Shown here: positions 1-8,788 of the stretch, piece by piece
Position numbering within the stretch: position 1 is the first letter of the stretch
Layout: each line of letters begins with the position of its first letter
DNA from: JADGQM01 sp964441945
Lineage (GTDB): Bacteria; Desulfobacterota; Syntrophobacteria; Syntrophobacterales; Syntrophobacteraceae
Direction of reading: 5' to 3'
Length of the DNA stretch: 59,739 nucleotides
Assembly (NCBI GenBank): GCA_964441945.1
Contig: CAYTWB010000015.1
Coordinates: forward strand, 1 to 59,739
Made by a program: the position numbers and the translations under genes
The notes under the pieces: generated by a model
What the model was told of the DNA's origin: nothing
Seen by the model: only the letters and a program-made list of their open reading frames with translations
The model's database searches: none

Positions 1-29
1 CTCAGGCCCAGCACGTCTTCCACTACCTA

Positions 30-43
30 GTTTCCAAAGAACA
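30..43 (-). promoter_or_regulatory. boxA-like antitermination sequence of a leader transcribed leftward
   Basis: On the minus strand this reads TGTTCTTTGGAAAC, close to the boxA core (TGCTCTTTAA) and to the TTCTTTGAAAACT-type sequence often found just before 16S rRNA genes. It lies about 15 bases downstream of the predicted start of the leftward promoter at 65-93, where an rRNA leader would carry it. The identification rests on position and motif only, since the gene itself is outside the window. Confidence 0.5.
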
Positions 44-64
44 TTCTCCCTAACGGGAATTGCT

Positions 65-93
65 ATTATACTCTGCGAACCAAGGCGCGTCAA
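65..93 (-). promoter_or_regulatory. Proximal sigma70 promoter (TTGACG-N17-TATAAT) pointing out of the window
   Basis: Read on the minus strand, a -35 TTGACG (88-93) and a perfect -10 TATAAT (65-70) are separated by exactly 17 bases. Transcription would start near position 57 and leave the window to the left. It is the second of two tandem promoters in the same direction, an arrangement typical of rRNA operons. Confidence 0.75.
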
Positions 94-133
94 GCAAAAA
101 CCCACTTTCCGGTTCCGCCCTGACAAGGAGCGC

Positions 134-161
134 ATTTTATGCATTTCCTTGCGGCTGTCAA
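134..161 (-). promoter_or_regulatory. Distal sigma70 promoter (TTGACA-N16-TAAAAT) with an upstream A-tract
   Basis: On the minus strand a perfect -35 TTGACA (156-161) and -10 TAAAAT (134-139) are 16 bases apart. Upstream of the -35, at about 165-182, the minus strand has an A8 tract and further A/T, like an UP element. The bases just after the -10 are GC-rich (GCGCTCC), like the discriminator of stringently controlled stable-RNA promoters. From 162 to 471 I see no convincing gene on either strand. Confidence 0.7.
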
Positions 162-471
162 CACCTAATTTAGTTTTTTTTCAAGAACACCTCAGACAAT
201 GACTATCGCCCCTGAAGGAGCTCCAGGAAAAGGACTCCACCTTTTCCGCAATTCACCCAACCCTACAACTGATCCATGCTTCTCGCAAATGCCTGCTTCT
301 CCTCTCTTCCTGCATAAGGAATTCCTGTCGAAAAATGGCTCTTCTCAGAGTATCAGAAATGGTGTAGCATAATTTGCTAAACTGGTTTTGATAACCGCAA
401 TAGTAATCTTGATGAGAGAGTCCATGTCTCGTTGTTTTCCACACAAGCTCATCTGAAAGGCCGTAGAAGAT

Positions 472-1836
472 ATGCAATCTCAAAAAGGAATTGTGCATGC
501 CCTTTATCAGAACCTCTCCTCCATGCGGTTAACCGTTTCACTTTTCTTGATCGTCGCAGTCTCCTCGATCCTTGGCACGCTTCTGCCGCAGGGAAGTACT
601 CTTGAGCAATTGCAGAGGGACTATAGTCCAACCCTATCGTGGTGGATTGATCTTCTGGGCATGAATGACCTTTACCGCACCGGCTGGTTTCGAACTCTTC
701 TGCTGCTCCTCTGCCTGAACCTGGTTGTCTGCACCATCCAACGGTTGCCAAAGACCCTGAAGCTTCTCTTTCACCGGGATGAAACGATCAGTCCGGACAA
801 GCTAGAGAAATTCAACTGCCACACTGTAATTGCCACTAATCTGCCTCTAGAAGCAACTGAGGTGCGGATCAACAAGATCGTGGCTGAGGAGTTTGCGCCA
901 TTGCATTCACTCCCCAGCTCTGACGCCTTCCGTGCGGTTGCAGAACGGGGGCGTTGGAGCCGCCTGATGGTGTACATCATCCACTTCAGTGTCCTCGTGA
1001 TTCTTCTGGGAGCGCTCCTTGGATCGGTCTTCGGCTTTAAGGGATTCATGAACTTGGCCGAGGGTGAAACTTCCGACCAAGTCCTGCTTGCCAGAGGCAT
1101 GAAGACGATCTTGCTTCCCTTTCAAGTGCGCTGCGATGATTTCGCAGTATCTTTCTATGACACGGGTGCACCGAAAGAATACCGGTCCGACTTGACCATC
1201 CTTGACAACGGCCACGAGGTACTCACACAATCCATTCGAGTCAATGATCCCTTGAGCTTCCAGGGCGTAACCTTTTATCAGGCGACATACGGTTCCATCC
1301 CGAAGAGACTTGAAGTCGAATTGCGGGAGCAGGATACCGGCACAATCCAGAAGCTGACTTTGCCTTACCGGAAGGCTGTCACTATTCCCGGGACTCAATA
1401 TGAGCTGGAAGTCGTGGAGTATCAGGAGAACCTCAGCAGCTTCGGCCAGGCGGCTGCGATTGTACTCCTGAGCCAAAACCGTGAACCCAGCGGGTCCTGG
1501 GTCCTCATTGACATGCCGGAATTCCACGGGAACCGCATACAGAACTATCGGATCAAGGTCCTGGATTTGGAAAAAACTCACTTTACCGGCCTCCAGGTAA
1601 AACGGGACCCCGGCGTCTGGTTTGTTTATATTGGCTTCATAGTGATGCTCACAGGGATAGCCATGACATTCTACTCAAGCCACCGCAAACTCTGGGTTTG
1701 GGCCTCGCCCGAGATAAACGGAAGCCATTCGACATCGGTTATCATCGCCGGCAAGGCCAATAAGAATTCTCTTGCCTTTGAGCAGGAATTCAACCAATTA
1801 TGTGCGCGCCTTCGGGATGATCTCAATCCGAAGTAG
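472..1836 (+). CDS. resB: Cytochrome c biogenesis protein ResB (Ccs1)
   Basis: This 454-residue membrane protein matches the ResB/Ccs1 family of system II cytochrome c maturation. With CcsA it carries heme across the membrane and presents it to apocytochromes outside. Visible features are a first membrane segment at about residues 20-37 followed by GTLLPQG, a second near 70-85, a third near 165-185 (YIIHFSVLVILLGALLG), a long extracytoplasmic domain, and a last membrane segment near 380-400. The length is normal for the short ResB form. The ribosome site before ATG 472 is weak (AGAAGA). The ccsA partner starts 21 bases downstream, so the two are probably cotranscribed. Confidence 0.93.
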   Translation: MQSQKGIVHALYQNLSSMRLTVSLFLIVAVSSILGTLLPQGSTLEQLQRDYSPTLSWWIDLLGMNDLYRTGWFRTLLLLLCLNLVVCTIQRLPKTLKLLFHRDETISPDKLEKFNCHTVIATNLPLEATEVRINKIVAEEFAPLHSLPSSDAFRAVAERGRWSRLMVYIIHFSVLVILLGALLGSVFGFKGFMNLAEGETSDQVLLARGMKTILLPFQVRCDDFAVSFYDTGAPKEYRSDLTILDNGHEVLTQSIRVNDPLSFQGVTFYQATYGSIPKRLEVELREQDTGTIQKLTLPYRKAVTIPGTQYELEVVEYQENLSSFGQAAAIVLLSQNREPSGSWVLIDMPEFHGNRIQNYRIKVLDLEKTHFTGLQVKRDPGVWFVYIGFIVMLTGIAMTFYSSHRKLWVWASPEINGSHSTSVIIAGKANKNSLAFEQEFNQLCARLRDDLNPK

Positions 1837-1857
1837 TATTATAGAAAAGAGCGTAGC

Positions 1858-2706
1858 ATGGACAGTTCGTTTCTTCTTAGCATAACTACATTTGCATATC
1901 TTCTTTGTACCCTGCTCTATCTGTCAGGTGTGTTGTTTCGTTATCAGCTCCTGCTGGTTTTCGCAAGCATTGCTGGATGTCTCGCCATACTCCTTCAGAC
2001 TGCCGGAATTCTGCTGCGATGGCGTGAATCTTATCTGTTGGGTTATGGGCATGCACCGCTTTCAAACCTTTACGAATCCCTGGTTTTTGCGGCCTGGGCA
2101 ATCATGCTGATCTATCTTCTTCTTGAACAACGGACGAAACAGCGGGTTCTTGGATTCTTCCCGGCGTTGTTTGCATTTCTGGCCATGGCCTATGCATCGT
2201 TTTCAACACAGGTGGACTCCAGGATTCAACCTCTGGTGCCGGCACTCAAGAGCAATTGGCTGATTGCACACGTAGTCACCTGTTTCTTGGGCTATGCAGC
2301 CTTCGCCGTTTCGTGCGGCATCAGCTTTCTTTACCTCTTGAGAAAAGCACGACCTGACAACCCTCACCCCAAGGGAATTCTGGCACTCCTTCCGATACCC
2401 AGGCAGCTTGAAGAATTCAACTATCAGATGATAGTCTTTGGATTTCTTTGGCTTTCGCTGGGAATCATCACCGGTTCCATCTGGGCAAATTCCGCTTGGG
2501 GAACCTATTGGAGCTGGGATCCAAAAGAGACTTGGTCACTGATCACCTGGTTGGTCTACGCCGCTTTGCTCCATGCGCGAACTATTCAGGGCTGGCGCGG
2601 CGCCCGGGTGGCCTGGCTCTCGATCATCGGCTTTTGCTGTGTGCTTTTTACCTACTTCGGCGTTAATTTTCTACTGAGTGGTCTGCACAGCTATGCTACG
2701 AAATAG
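1858..2706 (+). CDS. ccsA: Cytochrome c biogenesis protein CcsA (ResC/CcsB)
   Basis: This 282-residue polytopic membrane protein is the heme-handling partner of ResB in system II cytochrome c maturation. The diagnostic tryptophan-rich WWD segment is present late in the protein (WGTYWSWDPKETW), followed by two more hydrophobic segments. Together with resB it indicates periplasmic c-type cytochromes, as expected in a respiring anaerobe. About eight hydrophobic stretches are visible. It is followed after 63 bases by the Tat genes. Confidence 0.93.
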   Translation: MDSSFLLSITTFAYLLCTLLYLSGVLFRYQLLLVFASIAGCLAILLQTAGILLRWRESYLLGYGHAPLSNLYESLVFAAWAIMLIYLLLEQRTKQRVLGFFPALFAFLAMAYASFSTQVDSRIQPLVPALKSNWLIAHVVTCFLGYAAFAVSCGISFLYLLRKARPDNPHPKGILALLPIPRQLEEFNYQMIVFGFLWLSLGIITGSIWANSAWGTYWSWDPKETWSLITWLVYAALLHARTIQGWRGARVAWLSIIGFCCVLFTYFGVNFLLSGLHSYATK

Positions 2707-2769
2707 AGGGACCCTGGGCGGGCGGTGCCTGAAATCAGAGTGGGAGTCGGCAGGTCGGGGAGCTAGAGT

Positions 2770-3153
2770 ATGTTCGACATAGGTTTCGATGAGTTTCTCG
2801 TGATTCTGGTTGTAGCGTTATTCGTCTATGGACCGAACAGGCTTCCCGACCTGGCCAAGGCGCTGGGTAGAGGCTATGCCGAATTCCGTCGAGCGATGAA
2901 TGAGATCAGGGAAACATTCGACCAGGATGAGACTGTCCGCGAAATCAAACAGGAATTCCAGAAAGCTCAACACGAAGTCCTTTTTGGCAGGCGCATGCCG
3001 GAGGAAGCAACACCAAAGGCGTCGCCTCGCGAACTGAACACCGAAACGACCGGATCGACCGAGGCCATATCGAATAAAGGGGAGACGAAGAAGGCACATG
3101 GTGAGCCCACTGTAGAGGCTGTTTCAACCCCCGAAAATGCGAAGCTCCCATGA
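2770..3153 (+). CDS. tatB: Twin-arginine translocase subunit TatB (TatA/B family)
   Basis: The protein is 127 residues long with one N-terminal membrane helix, an amphipathic helix (about 20-50) and a polar, low-complexity tail, the standard TatA/B plan. The start MFDIGF.E and the GPNRLP hinge resemble TatB more than TatA. It would work with TatC to receive folded proteins carrying twin-arginine signals. A good ribosome site (GGGGAG) lies 7 bases before ATG 2770. It is the only TatA-family gene in this cluster, so a separate TatA must be elsewhere or this one serves both roles. Its end lies close to, or inside, the start of tatC. Confidence 0.88.
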   Translation: MFDIGFDEFLVILVVALFVYGPNRLPDLAKALGRGYAEFRRAMNEIRETFDQDETVREIKQEFQKAQHEVLFGRRMPEEATPKASPRELNTETTGSTEAISNKGETKKAHGEPTVEAVSTPENAKLP

Positions 3154-3190
3154 CATCCGTCGATACAGCCAACGATTAAGAGATCAAAGA

Positions 3191-3964
3191 ATGCCAGAAG
3201 AAAGACTGCCGTTTACTCAGCACCTGGAAGAGCTCCGCAAGAGGCTGTTGATCTGCGTTCTAGCGCTTGGGATCGGATTCCTGCTTTGTTACGCCTTCGC
3301 GGACAAGATCTTTCAGATTCTGTGCAGGCCCTGGCTCGATGCCCTGCCCAAGGATCAGGTCATCAAGCTCATCTCCACAGCCCCTCATGAGGCTTTTTTC
3401 ACCTACATCAAGGTTGCCTTCATTGCAGGGTTTATGCTCGCTGTGCCGATAATCCTATACGAGCTTTGGTGCTTCATAGCGCCGGGGCTTTATGAAAACG
3501 AGAAACGAGCGATGCTTCCGGTAGTCTTCTTTTCCAGCTTTTTCTTTTTGGGCGGGGCGAGTTTCGGCTACTTCTTTGTATTTCCTTATGGTTTTCAGTT
3601 TTTTACATCGTTTGCAACCGACTACATCACACCCATGATCACCACTCGGGAGTTCCTCACCTTCACGACTCGGATGCTGATCGGTTTTGGTGTGGTTTTT
3701 GAGTTGCCCATTTTTGCCTTTTTCCTTGCAAGACTCGGATTAATCACAGCCCCCTTTATGAGGCGTATGCGCAAAGCCGCCATTATTGTCATTTTTATCA
3801 TCGCGGCTGCCATCACGCCCGGTCCGGACATCTTCTCGCAGTTGATGATGGCCGGCCCCTTGGTGATCCTCTATGAAGCAAGCGTATGGATCGTTCACGT
3901 CTTCGGCAAAAAAGAGATAATGGAAGAAACCGATGAGGAAGAACAACCGGCATCCAACGGATGA
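3191..3964 (+). CDS. tatC: Twin-arginine translocase subunit TatC
   Basis: This is a six-helix TatC protein, the receptor for twin-arginine signal peptides in the inner membrane. The conserved N-terminus PFTQHLEELRKRLL is present, as are the family's characteristic loops (SAP.EAFF.YIK, YEL..FIAPGLY..EK). I chose ATG 3191 because the protein then begins MPEERLPF like its homologues (257 residues). The same frame is open from ATG 3137, which would add 18 residues and overlap tatB by 17 bases. The C-terminal tail is acidic. The stop overlaps the next start (ATGA at 3961), indicating translational coupling to rdgB. Confidence 0.93.
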   Translation: MPEERLPFTQHLEELRKRLLICVLALGIGFLLCYAFADKIFQILCRPWLDALPKDQVIKLISTAPHEAFFTYIKVAFIAGFMLAVPIILYELWCFIAPGLYENEKRAMLPVVFFSSFFFLGGASFGYFFVFPYGFQFFTSFATDYITPMITTREFLTFTTRMLIGFGVVFELPIFAFFLARLGLITAPFMRRMRKAAIIVIFIIAAAITPGPDIFSQLMMAGPLVILYEASVWIVHVFGKKEIMEETDEEEQPASNG

Positions 3965-4665
3965 AAACGTTCCGAAGCTTATGGAGGAAGAAAGACCAGA
4001 GCGCCATGGGGAAAGTACTGCTTGTTGCAGCGACCAGAAATCGCGGGAAATCTGTGGAACTCCTTACGATCCTTCGGGAATTCCCGGTTGAGATAAGGGA
4101 CCTCAATGATTTTGGATCAATCCCAGAAGCAGTGGAAGATGGCTCAACTTTCGAAGAAAATGCATACAAGAAGGCCAGTTTTGCCGCTAAGGTGCTCGGT
4201 ATTCCCGCTCTCGCCGATGACTCCGGCCTCGAGGTTGAAGCCCTGGGAGGCGAACCCGGTATTCGCTCAGCCCGGTATGCGGGCCCAAAGGCAAGCGATA
4301 GAGCAAACAACGTCAAGTTGCTGAGAGCTCTCTCCGGCATCACTGATCGCAAGGCACGTTTTTGCTGTGTGTTATCGCTGGCAGTTCCTTCCGGACAGGC
4401 TCTCACCTTCGAAGCAACCTGCGAAGGGCTCATCACCGACGCACCCCGTGGCAATAACGGCTTTGGCTATGACCCTCTTTTCTACTACCCCCCAATGGAT
4501 AAAACCTTCGGAGAAATGACCCTTGAAGAGAAGTCCAGAGTGAGCCATCGCGGTAAGAGCCTGATGGATCTCAAACGGGAATTCCATAAGGTCCTTCGAT
4601 GGTTGGATCAAAGATCAAATGAAAAGAAGGTCCTTCGGGGCATGTTTGATATCGGCGGCAGATGA
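3961..4665 (+). CDS. rdgB: XTP/dITP diphosphatase (RdgB/Ham1)
   Basis: This enzyme hydrolyses XTP, dITP and ITP to monophosphates and keeps deaminated purines out of DNA and RNA. Family motifs are all visible: the N-terminal nucleotide loop ATRNRGK, FEENAYKKA, ADDSGLEV with the metal-binding acids, PGIRSARYAG, and GFGYDPLFY near the end. The ATGA overlap with tatC favours the start at 3961 (234 residues). ATG 4006 (MGKVLLVAATRN) would give the more usual length of about 219 and is a real alternative. It closes the resB-ccsA-tatB-tatC-rdgB run. Confidence 0.93.
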   Translation: MKTFRSLWRKKDQSAMGKVLLVAATRNRGKSVELLTILREFPVEIRDLNDFGSIPEAVEDGSTFEENAYKKASFAAKVLGIPALADDSGLEVEALGGEPGIRSARYAGPKASDRANNVKLLRALSGITDRKARFCCVLSLAVPSGQALTFEATCEGLITDAPRGNNGFGYDPLFYYPPMDKTFGEMTLEEKSRVSHRGKSLMDLKREFHKVLRWLDQRSNEKKVLRGMFDIGGR

Positions 4666-4791
4666 ATAGATGAAGCTCACGTCCTCTCTTCCTCATTTCA
4701 AACAGGTGTAATCCGATCCTTCCCCTACCCTGCCCTGGCATCTTCTCGGTTTGATCCTCAAAGGATCCACCCCTGATTTAACCATGGGGCA

Positions 4792-5217
4792 TCATCTCCG
4801 TGCATAGAACTTCTTCCAGGGCTGTCGTTCATTCTCTCTGGCATCGGCAATGGCCAGGCGAAGGACTTCAATGGCCTGCTCGGCACAATGGTTTTCTTCG
4901 GGCGGCAGAGTCTCCAGGTAATCCAGAATGTGCTCTGGAGTGAGGGCCATCGCCTCCAGCAGCGTTTTGCCCAGTGACAGATGAACTGCAGCGTTGGCAC
5001 AGACAATGGCATAGAGGCATCCATTGGTCTCAAAAGATGCCGAATGAATCCGACCATCTCGCACGACGAGATAGATCTCTACCGTATCACCACACTCTCG
5101 AGTGGCCATTCCGTAGCCATCTGCATTGTTTAAGACTACTCGTTTGTCCGTCCGCACTGCCATTTCAATGAATCGCATTGAGTGATTCTTCCAGAATTCC
5201 AAAGCAGCCTGCTCCAT
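4792..5217 (-). CDS. NifU/IscU-like iron-sulfur scaffold protein
   Basis: A 141-residue protein of the NifU N-terminal (IscU-like) family. Conserved parts are YGMATRECGDTVEIYL, the TNGC segment and the late LPPEENHCAEQAI segment. Each contributes a cysteine (near residues 42, 66 and 109), the three positions that hold a nascent cluster in IscU. No cysteine desulfurase is adjacent, so partner and targets are unknown. ATG 5217 has AAGG nine bases upstream. The gene is convergent with rdgB; the 126-base gap holds only a short GATCCT/AGGATC hairpin without a T-run. Confidence 0.78.
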   Translation of the reverse strand: MEQAALEFWKNHSMRFIEMAVRTDKRVVLNNADGYGMATRECGDTVEIYLVVRDGRIHSASFETNGCLYAIVCANAAVHLSLGKTLLEAMALTPEHILDYLETLPPEENHCAEQAIEVLRLAIADARENERQPWKKFYARR

Positions 5218-5386
5218 AGAATCAACCTTCTCAGCATCGGTTCTGTGTTAGATGGTCACGACCTTCCATGCGCAAAACATGCTAATCGAATTCGATCCAA
5301 TTTTCAAATCCTGCCCGAAACGATCCCGGATGAACCTGTTCAGCCATACTCTTCAGCTGACATCATCCTCTTTCAATCAGCTCTGT

Positions 5387-6085
5387 CTAATTCTCTTCCC
5401 TGATCGCTTTGATCAGTTTCGGAATGAAAAAAGAAAGGATGAAGAGGACTACAGACAAGATGACCCTGAAAGACAACAACTGGGACCAGTCTTCGGATGC
5501 CCAGGCTTCTTTGATTGTTCCGATGAAGAAGGTGAAAATCAAGAGCCCAACTACGATTCCAAGACCCGTGCCCAGCAGGTAGTCCCGAAAGCGCACGCTG
5601 GTTAAGCCCATACCCATGCTCAGGGGGGTAAAGGGAAAGTAGATGAGCCGCAAGTAGAGGACTGTGGTGAAGCCGTTTGTCTCAATGGCCTTGTCATATT
5701 TCTTCAATCTGTCTCCAATCAGGGATGCCGCAAAGTCCCTTCCCAGAGTGCGGCCGATGAAGAAAGCGGCACTCGATCCCAACATAGCTCCTACCCATAT
5801 GAAGAGAAAGCCCCAACAGGCACCAAAGATGATCGCCCCGAGACCTGCCAGCAGTGTTCCAGGGATGAACAGGCACACTCCGAGGGCAAAGACGAAGACA
5901 AAGACAACCGGAGCCCAAAATCCGGCTCCATTCAGTAGATTGCCTAAGGCTTCCGCGGTAAGGAGATCTCTTGCCGGAGTGAAGTGTACCCCATACACCG
6001 CGCACACCACGAACGCGATCAGAATGCATGCCTTGACCGCGGCCCCGGGCCGAAGGTTAGCTTTGCCGCGAGCAGGCTGTTCCAT
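5387..6085 (-). CDS. TVP38/TMEM64 family membrane protein
   Basis: A 232-residue inner-membrane protein of the TVP38/TMEM64 (SNARE-associated, DedA-like) family. After an N-terminal membrane segment the typical core is visible: FIPGTLLAGLGAIIFG, then G..LG...AF.IGR.LGRDF, then LRLIYFPFTPLSMGMGLT. Two further hydrophobic segments and a basic tail follow. Such proteins have been linked to lipid scrambling or transport, but a substrate cannot be read from this sequence. The 170 bases between it and the NifU-like gene show nothing recognisable. Confidence 0.82.
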   Translation of the reverse strand: MEQPARGKANLRPGAAVKACILIAFVVCAVYGVHFTPARDLLTAEALGNLLNGAGFWAPVVFVFVFALGVCLFIPGTLLAGLGAIIFGACWGFLFIWVGAMLGSSAAFFIGRTLGRDFAASLIGDRLKKYDKAIETNGFTTVLYLRLIYFPFTPLSMGMGLTSVRFRDYLLGTGLGIVVGLLIFTFFIGTIKEAWASEDWSQLLSFRVILSVVLFILSFFIPKLIKAIREEN

Positions 6086-6240
6086 TGCTTCTCCCTCGCC
6101 GATTACGACACATCCCTTCCCATCCTTACTGATTCAGGCTACCGAACAGAATTCTACAGGACCTTTGCTCTTTTTGGAAGATGCACTCTGTCTATATCCG
6201 CTTTGAACAGAATGGGCGAGGTCCAGATCCCGATTTCACT

Positions 6241-6341
6241 GGCTCCCACGCTCTGCGTCGGGGCCCATGCCTTCGGGCACCCTGCGCCAGTGGACGTGGA
6301 GCGTCCAGCGTGGGCGTTCCCACTCAGAGCGTGGGAACGAG
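6241..6341. repeat. Palindromic intergenic repeat of the CCCACGCTC type
   Basis: CCCACGCTCTG (6245-6255) is inverted as CAGAGCGTGGG (6325-6335). The right part also folds on its own, with CGTTCCCAC (6315-6323) pairing GTGGGAACG (6331-6339). A third hairpin GGACG..CGTCC lies between. Repeats built from such CGTTCCCACGCTC units are common in proteobacterial genomes and behave like REP or small mobile elements. The rest of the 6086-6545 gap shows no gene. Only one copy is present here. Confidence 0.65.
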
Positions 6342-6545
6342 GGGGAAAGAACTTGCGGTGCGAAGAAAGACGCTCGATCGCTGAAGGCACGCACTTCGAC
6401 TTGCGTATTCCGGTATTCTATTGCATAAATAGGGACAACCCTGACGGGCTTTGTCAACTATCATTGTGCGGACCTGTAAAGCGACATGTCCTTTTCCGGC
6501 TATTGAATGCAGAGCGTGTGCAATAGCCCCGTTGGAGGTTGTTTG

Positions 6546-7460
6546 ATGAAGCGTTTCGTGGGCATCATACTGTTTCTGGGGGGGTTGTTTGGCCAGGGGA
6601 TCTTTTCCGCGGCGCATGCAGACGGGCCACTGCAAGTCACGGTGAGTATCCTCCCGCAGAAGCATTTTGTCGAAAGGATCGGCGGGGATTGTGTGGCGGT
6701 CTCGGTTATGGTTGAACCGGGCGCCGAGCCGCACGTGTACGACCCGAAGCCCCAGCAGATGGCGGCGCTGGCAAAATCAAGCATCTATTTTGCCATAGGG
6801 GTTCCTTTCGAAGATGCATGGCTTGAAAAGTTTGCGGCTGCGAATCCAGCTATGCGGATCGTCCATACCGAAACCGACATCCGAAAGATTCCCATGAAGG
6901 GGCATGATCATCATGGGAAACAGCATGGGGGAGTCCATCCGCAACAATCTTCGCACCATGACCATCACGAGGTATTCGATCCACATGTCTGGCTCTCTCC
7001 TCCTCTGGTGATGATCCAGGCCCGTACTATTCTCAATGCGCTTCTCCAGGTCGATCCCGCTCACCAAACCCTTTATGAAGCCAACTACAGAAGGTTCACA
7101 GAAGAGCTGATCAACCTGGATCTCGAGCTTTTGAACAGGTTTCGAGATACGGGAGGCAACCGGGAGTTCATGGTATTTCACCCCGCCTGGGGTTATTTTG
7201 CCTGGGCATACGGACTGGAGCAGACTCCAATCGAAATTGAGGGAAAGGAACCCAAAGCCGCTGAGCTCAAGCTCTTGATTGAGCATGCCAGGGCAAGAAA
7301 CATCAAGATCGTTTTCGTTCAACCTCAGTTTTCGTCCACCAGTGCCAGGGTCATTGCGGAAGGCATTGGCGGTCAGGTCATCATAGCCGACCCGATGGCG
7401 CTGGAGTGGGCTAAGAACCTTCGGGAGGTTGCAGAGAAGATCAGACCCGCCCTCAAATGA
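6546..7460 (+). CDS. Zinc/metal ABC transporter substrate-binding protein (ZnuA-like)
   Basis: A 304-residue periplasmic cluster-9 (ZnuA/TroA) solute-binding protein with a Sec signal peptide ending near SAAHA. Typical elements are VTVSILPQKHFVERIGGD, EPGAEPHVYDPKPQQM and FDPHVWLSP, with the metal-binding histidines in EPH and DPHVW. A histidine-rich loop (about residues 120-145, many HDHH/SHHDHH units) is characteristic of zinc-binding members. ATG 6546 has GGAGG seven bases upstream; the longer frame from 6507 lacks a ribosome site. No ATPase or permease gene is adjacent, so the rest of the transporter must be elsewhere. Confidence 0.87.
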   Translation: MKRFVGIILFLGGLFGQGIFSAAHADGPLQVTVSILPQKHFVERIGGDCVAVSVMVEPGAEPHVYDPKPQQMAALAKSSIYFAIGVPFEDAWLEKFAAANPAMRIVHTETDIRKIPMKGHDHHGKQHGGVHPQQSSHHDHHEVFDPHVWLSPPLVMIQARTILNALLQVDPAHQTLYEANYRRFTEELINLDLELLNRFRDTGGNREFMVFHPAWGYFAWAYGLEQTPIEIEGKEPKAAELKLLIEHARARNIKIVFVQPQFSSTSARVIAEGIGGQVIIADPMALEWAKNLREVAEKIRPALK

Positions 7461-7526
7461 ACCGCGTTTCGCACCGTTATCCCGGCTGAATCGTTCCCAA
7501 ACGCCATGTCCGTTTCAGGCTGTCCG

Positions 7527-8468
7527 CTACAAGTCATTGGGATCAATCGCCCTGTAGGCAATCTCCTCACTGGGATCCAACAGCTGTTTTCGCCAATGGC
7601 GAAAGAGAGGATAGACGAAAACCTCCTTGGGGACGAGCTCCTCGCGTCGACGGGTGCGATCTTGCCGTCCGCGGCCGGTGGTGAGCCCGAGGTGAATCCA
7701 ATTGGCGGCAGCATAGCAGGTACCACGAAAATGAGCCGGATCGACCAGGGTTTCCAGGAGTACCGGCCGGACATTGTAGCGTTCCTGCCAGTCATCGGGG
7801 ACCCGTCGAGCCATCAGGGCCAGGGTCATGCTGGCGAGGTTCTTGATCTGCACCCAGGGCAGGATCAGGAAGCGGCTGTTTTGGACAATGAGCTGCAGAC
7901 GACGCGTTTTCTGAGCCTCATCCCATCCAATCCAGCGGTCCCTTACAGCCATCCTCCAGGCGGGACTGGAAAGCTGTACGCACCCCACACGTTTTCTTTC
8001 AGGTCGTGATACCCCGACAAAATAGCGGAGTTGGGCCCCAAAAGGCACCGTGAACCCCAGATAATGATATTGCCCTACCCATTCTCTCCACTGGCGATGA
8101 TCATCGGGGTTCTCGACGGTTTCAAGCCATATCGGGGCAACATCCCTCACGCTCCCCTGCAGAATCTCCGGGGCCGGTCCCCTTGCCTTCCGCTGGCCCG
8201 GCCGAACCGTTCGGGCCCCCCCCTTACCAGGCCCCTGACGGCCAGGAAGGTGCAAAATACCATGCTCTCCCAACTCCTCTAAAAAGATTCTGCATTCATG
8301 AGCCTTGAGTGCCCCGGTCGGTCGTCTCCAATTAAGCAGCTCACAGACCGTATGCGCCAGCTCCGTGCGACTCAGGTTCGGGAAATCCGCCACAGTCTCG
8401 AGAATCAACTCCAGCTCTTCATCCGTCACATCATGACCGCAGAAGCGGACCTTGCTCCCACTCACCAT
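7527..8468 (-). CDS. DruA-like DUF4338 protein, solitary
   Basis: A protein of about 313 residues matching DUF4338, the family that includes DruA of Druantia anti-phage systems. Its N-terminal part (LSRTELAHTVCELLNW, GAL..HECRIFLEELG..GILHLP) and its core (YHYLG, GAQLRYFVG, WRMAVRDRWIGW, NSRFLILPWVQIKNLAS, LLETLVDPAHFRGTCYAAANW, GLTTGRGRQDR) follow the family closely. I start it at ATG 8468, preceded by GGAGA; ATG 8486 is possible. None of the other Druantia genes is nearby. Family members often occur alone and may be mobile; no terminal inverted repeats could be recognised. Confidence 0.8.
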   Translation of the reverse strand: MVSGSKVRFCGHDVTDEELELILETVADFPNLSRTELAHTVCELLNWRRPTGALKAHECRIFLEELGEHGILHLPGRQGPGKGGARTVRPGQRKARGPAPEILQGSVRDVAPIWLETVENPDDHRQWREWVGQYHYLGFTVPFGAQLRYFVGVSRPERKRVGCVQLSSPAWRMAVRDRWIGWDEAQKTRRLQLIVQNSRFLILPWVQIKNLASMTLALMARRVPDDWQERYNVRPVLLETLVDPAHFRGTCYAAANWIHLGLTTGRGRQDRTRRREELVPKEVFVYPLFRHWRKQLLDPSEEIAYRAIDPNDL

Positions 8469-8788
8469 CGGTCTCTCCATTTCCATCTATCTTCGCGAAA
8501 ACGATTCCTGTTTGGAAAAATACCGAATCAGGAAGCCTGCTGCAAATGCATTTTCCCAAAATGACAGGTCGACGAAATGATGACAGGTGTCGAGGCATGG
8601 TCACTTCTTGCAGGCCGTCCAGCGTTCAAACCATCCATGGCGCCGGACCCTCCGGTATTTCAGGATGGATTTCCCTTTGCCAGATATGTCGATCCACGAT
8701 AGACTCTTTCGCAGCGGCACACTTGCTTTAATCCGAATGTGCTTGAAAGACGACTCGAACAGGAAAAGAGACCAATATCGGACCGCTG

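Noticed and set aside
253..498. Open frame of 81 codons on the minus strand upstream of resB
   Set aside because: No ribosome site or similarity, and it overlaps the resB start.
4753..4767. GATCCT-CAA-AGGATC hairpin between rdgB and the NifU-like gene as a terminator
   Set aside because: The stem is short and no T-run follows on either strand.
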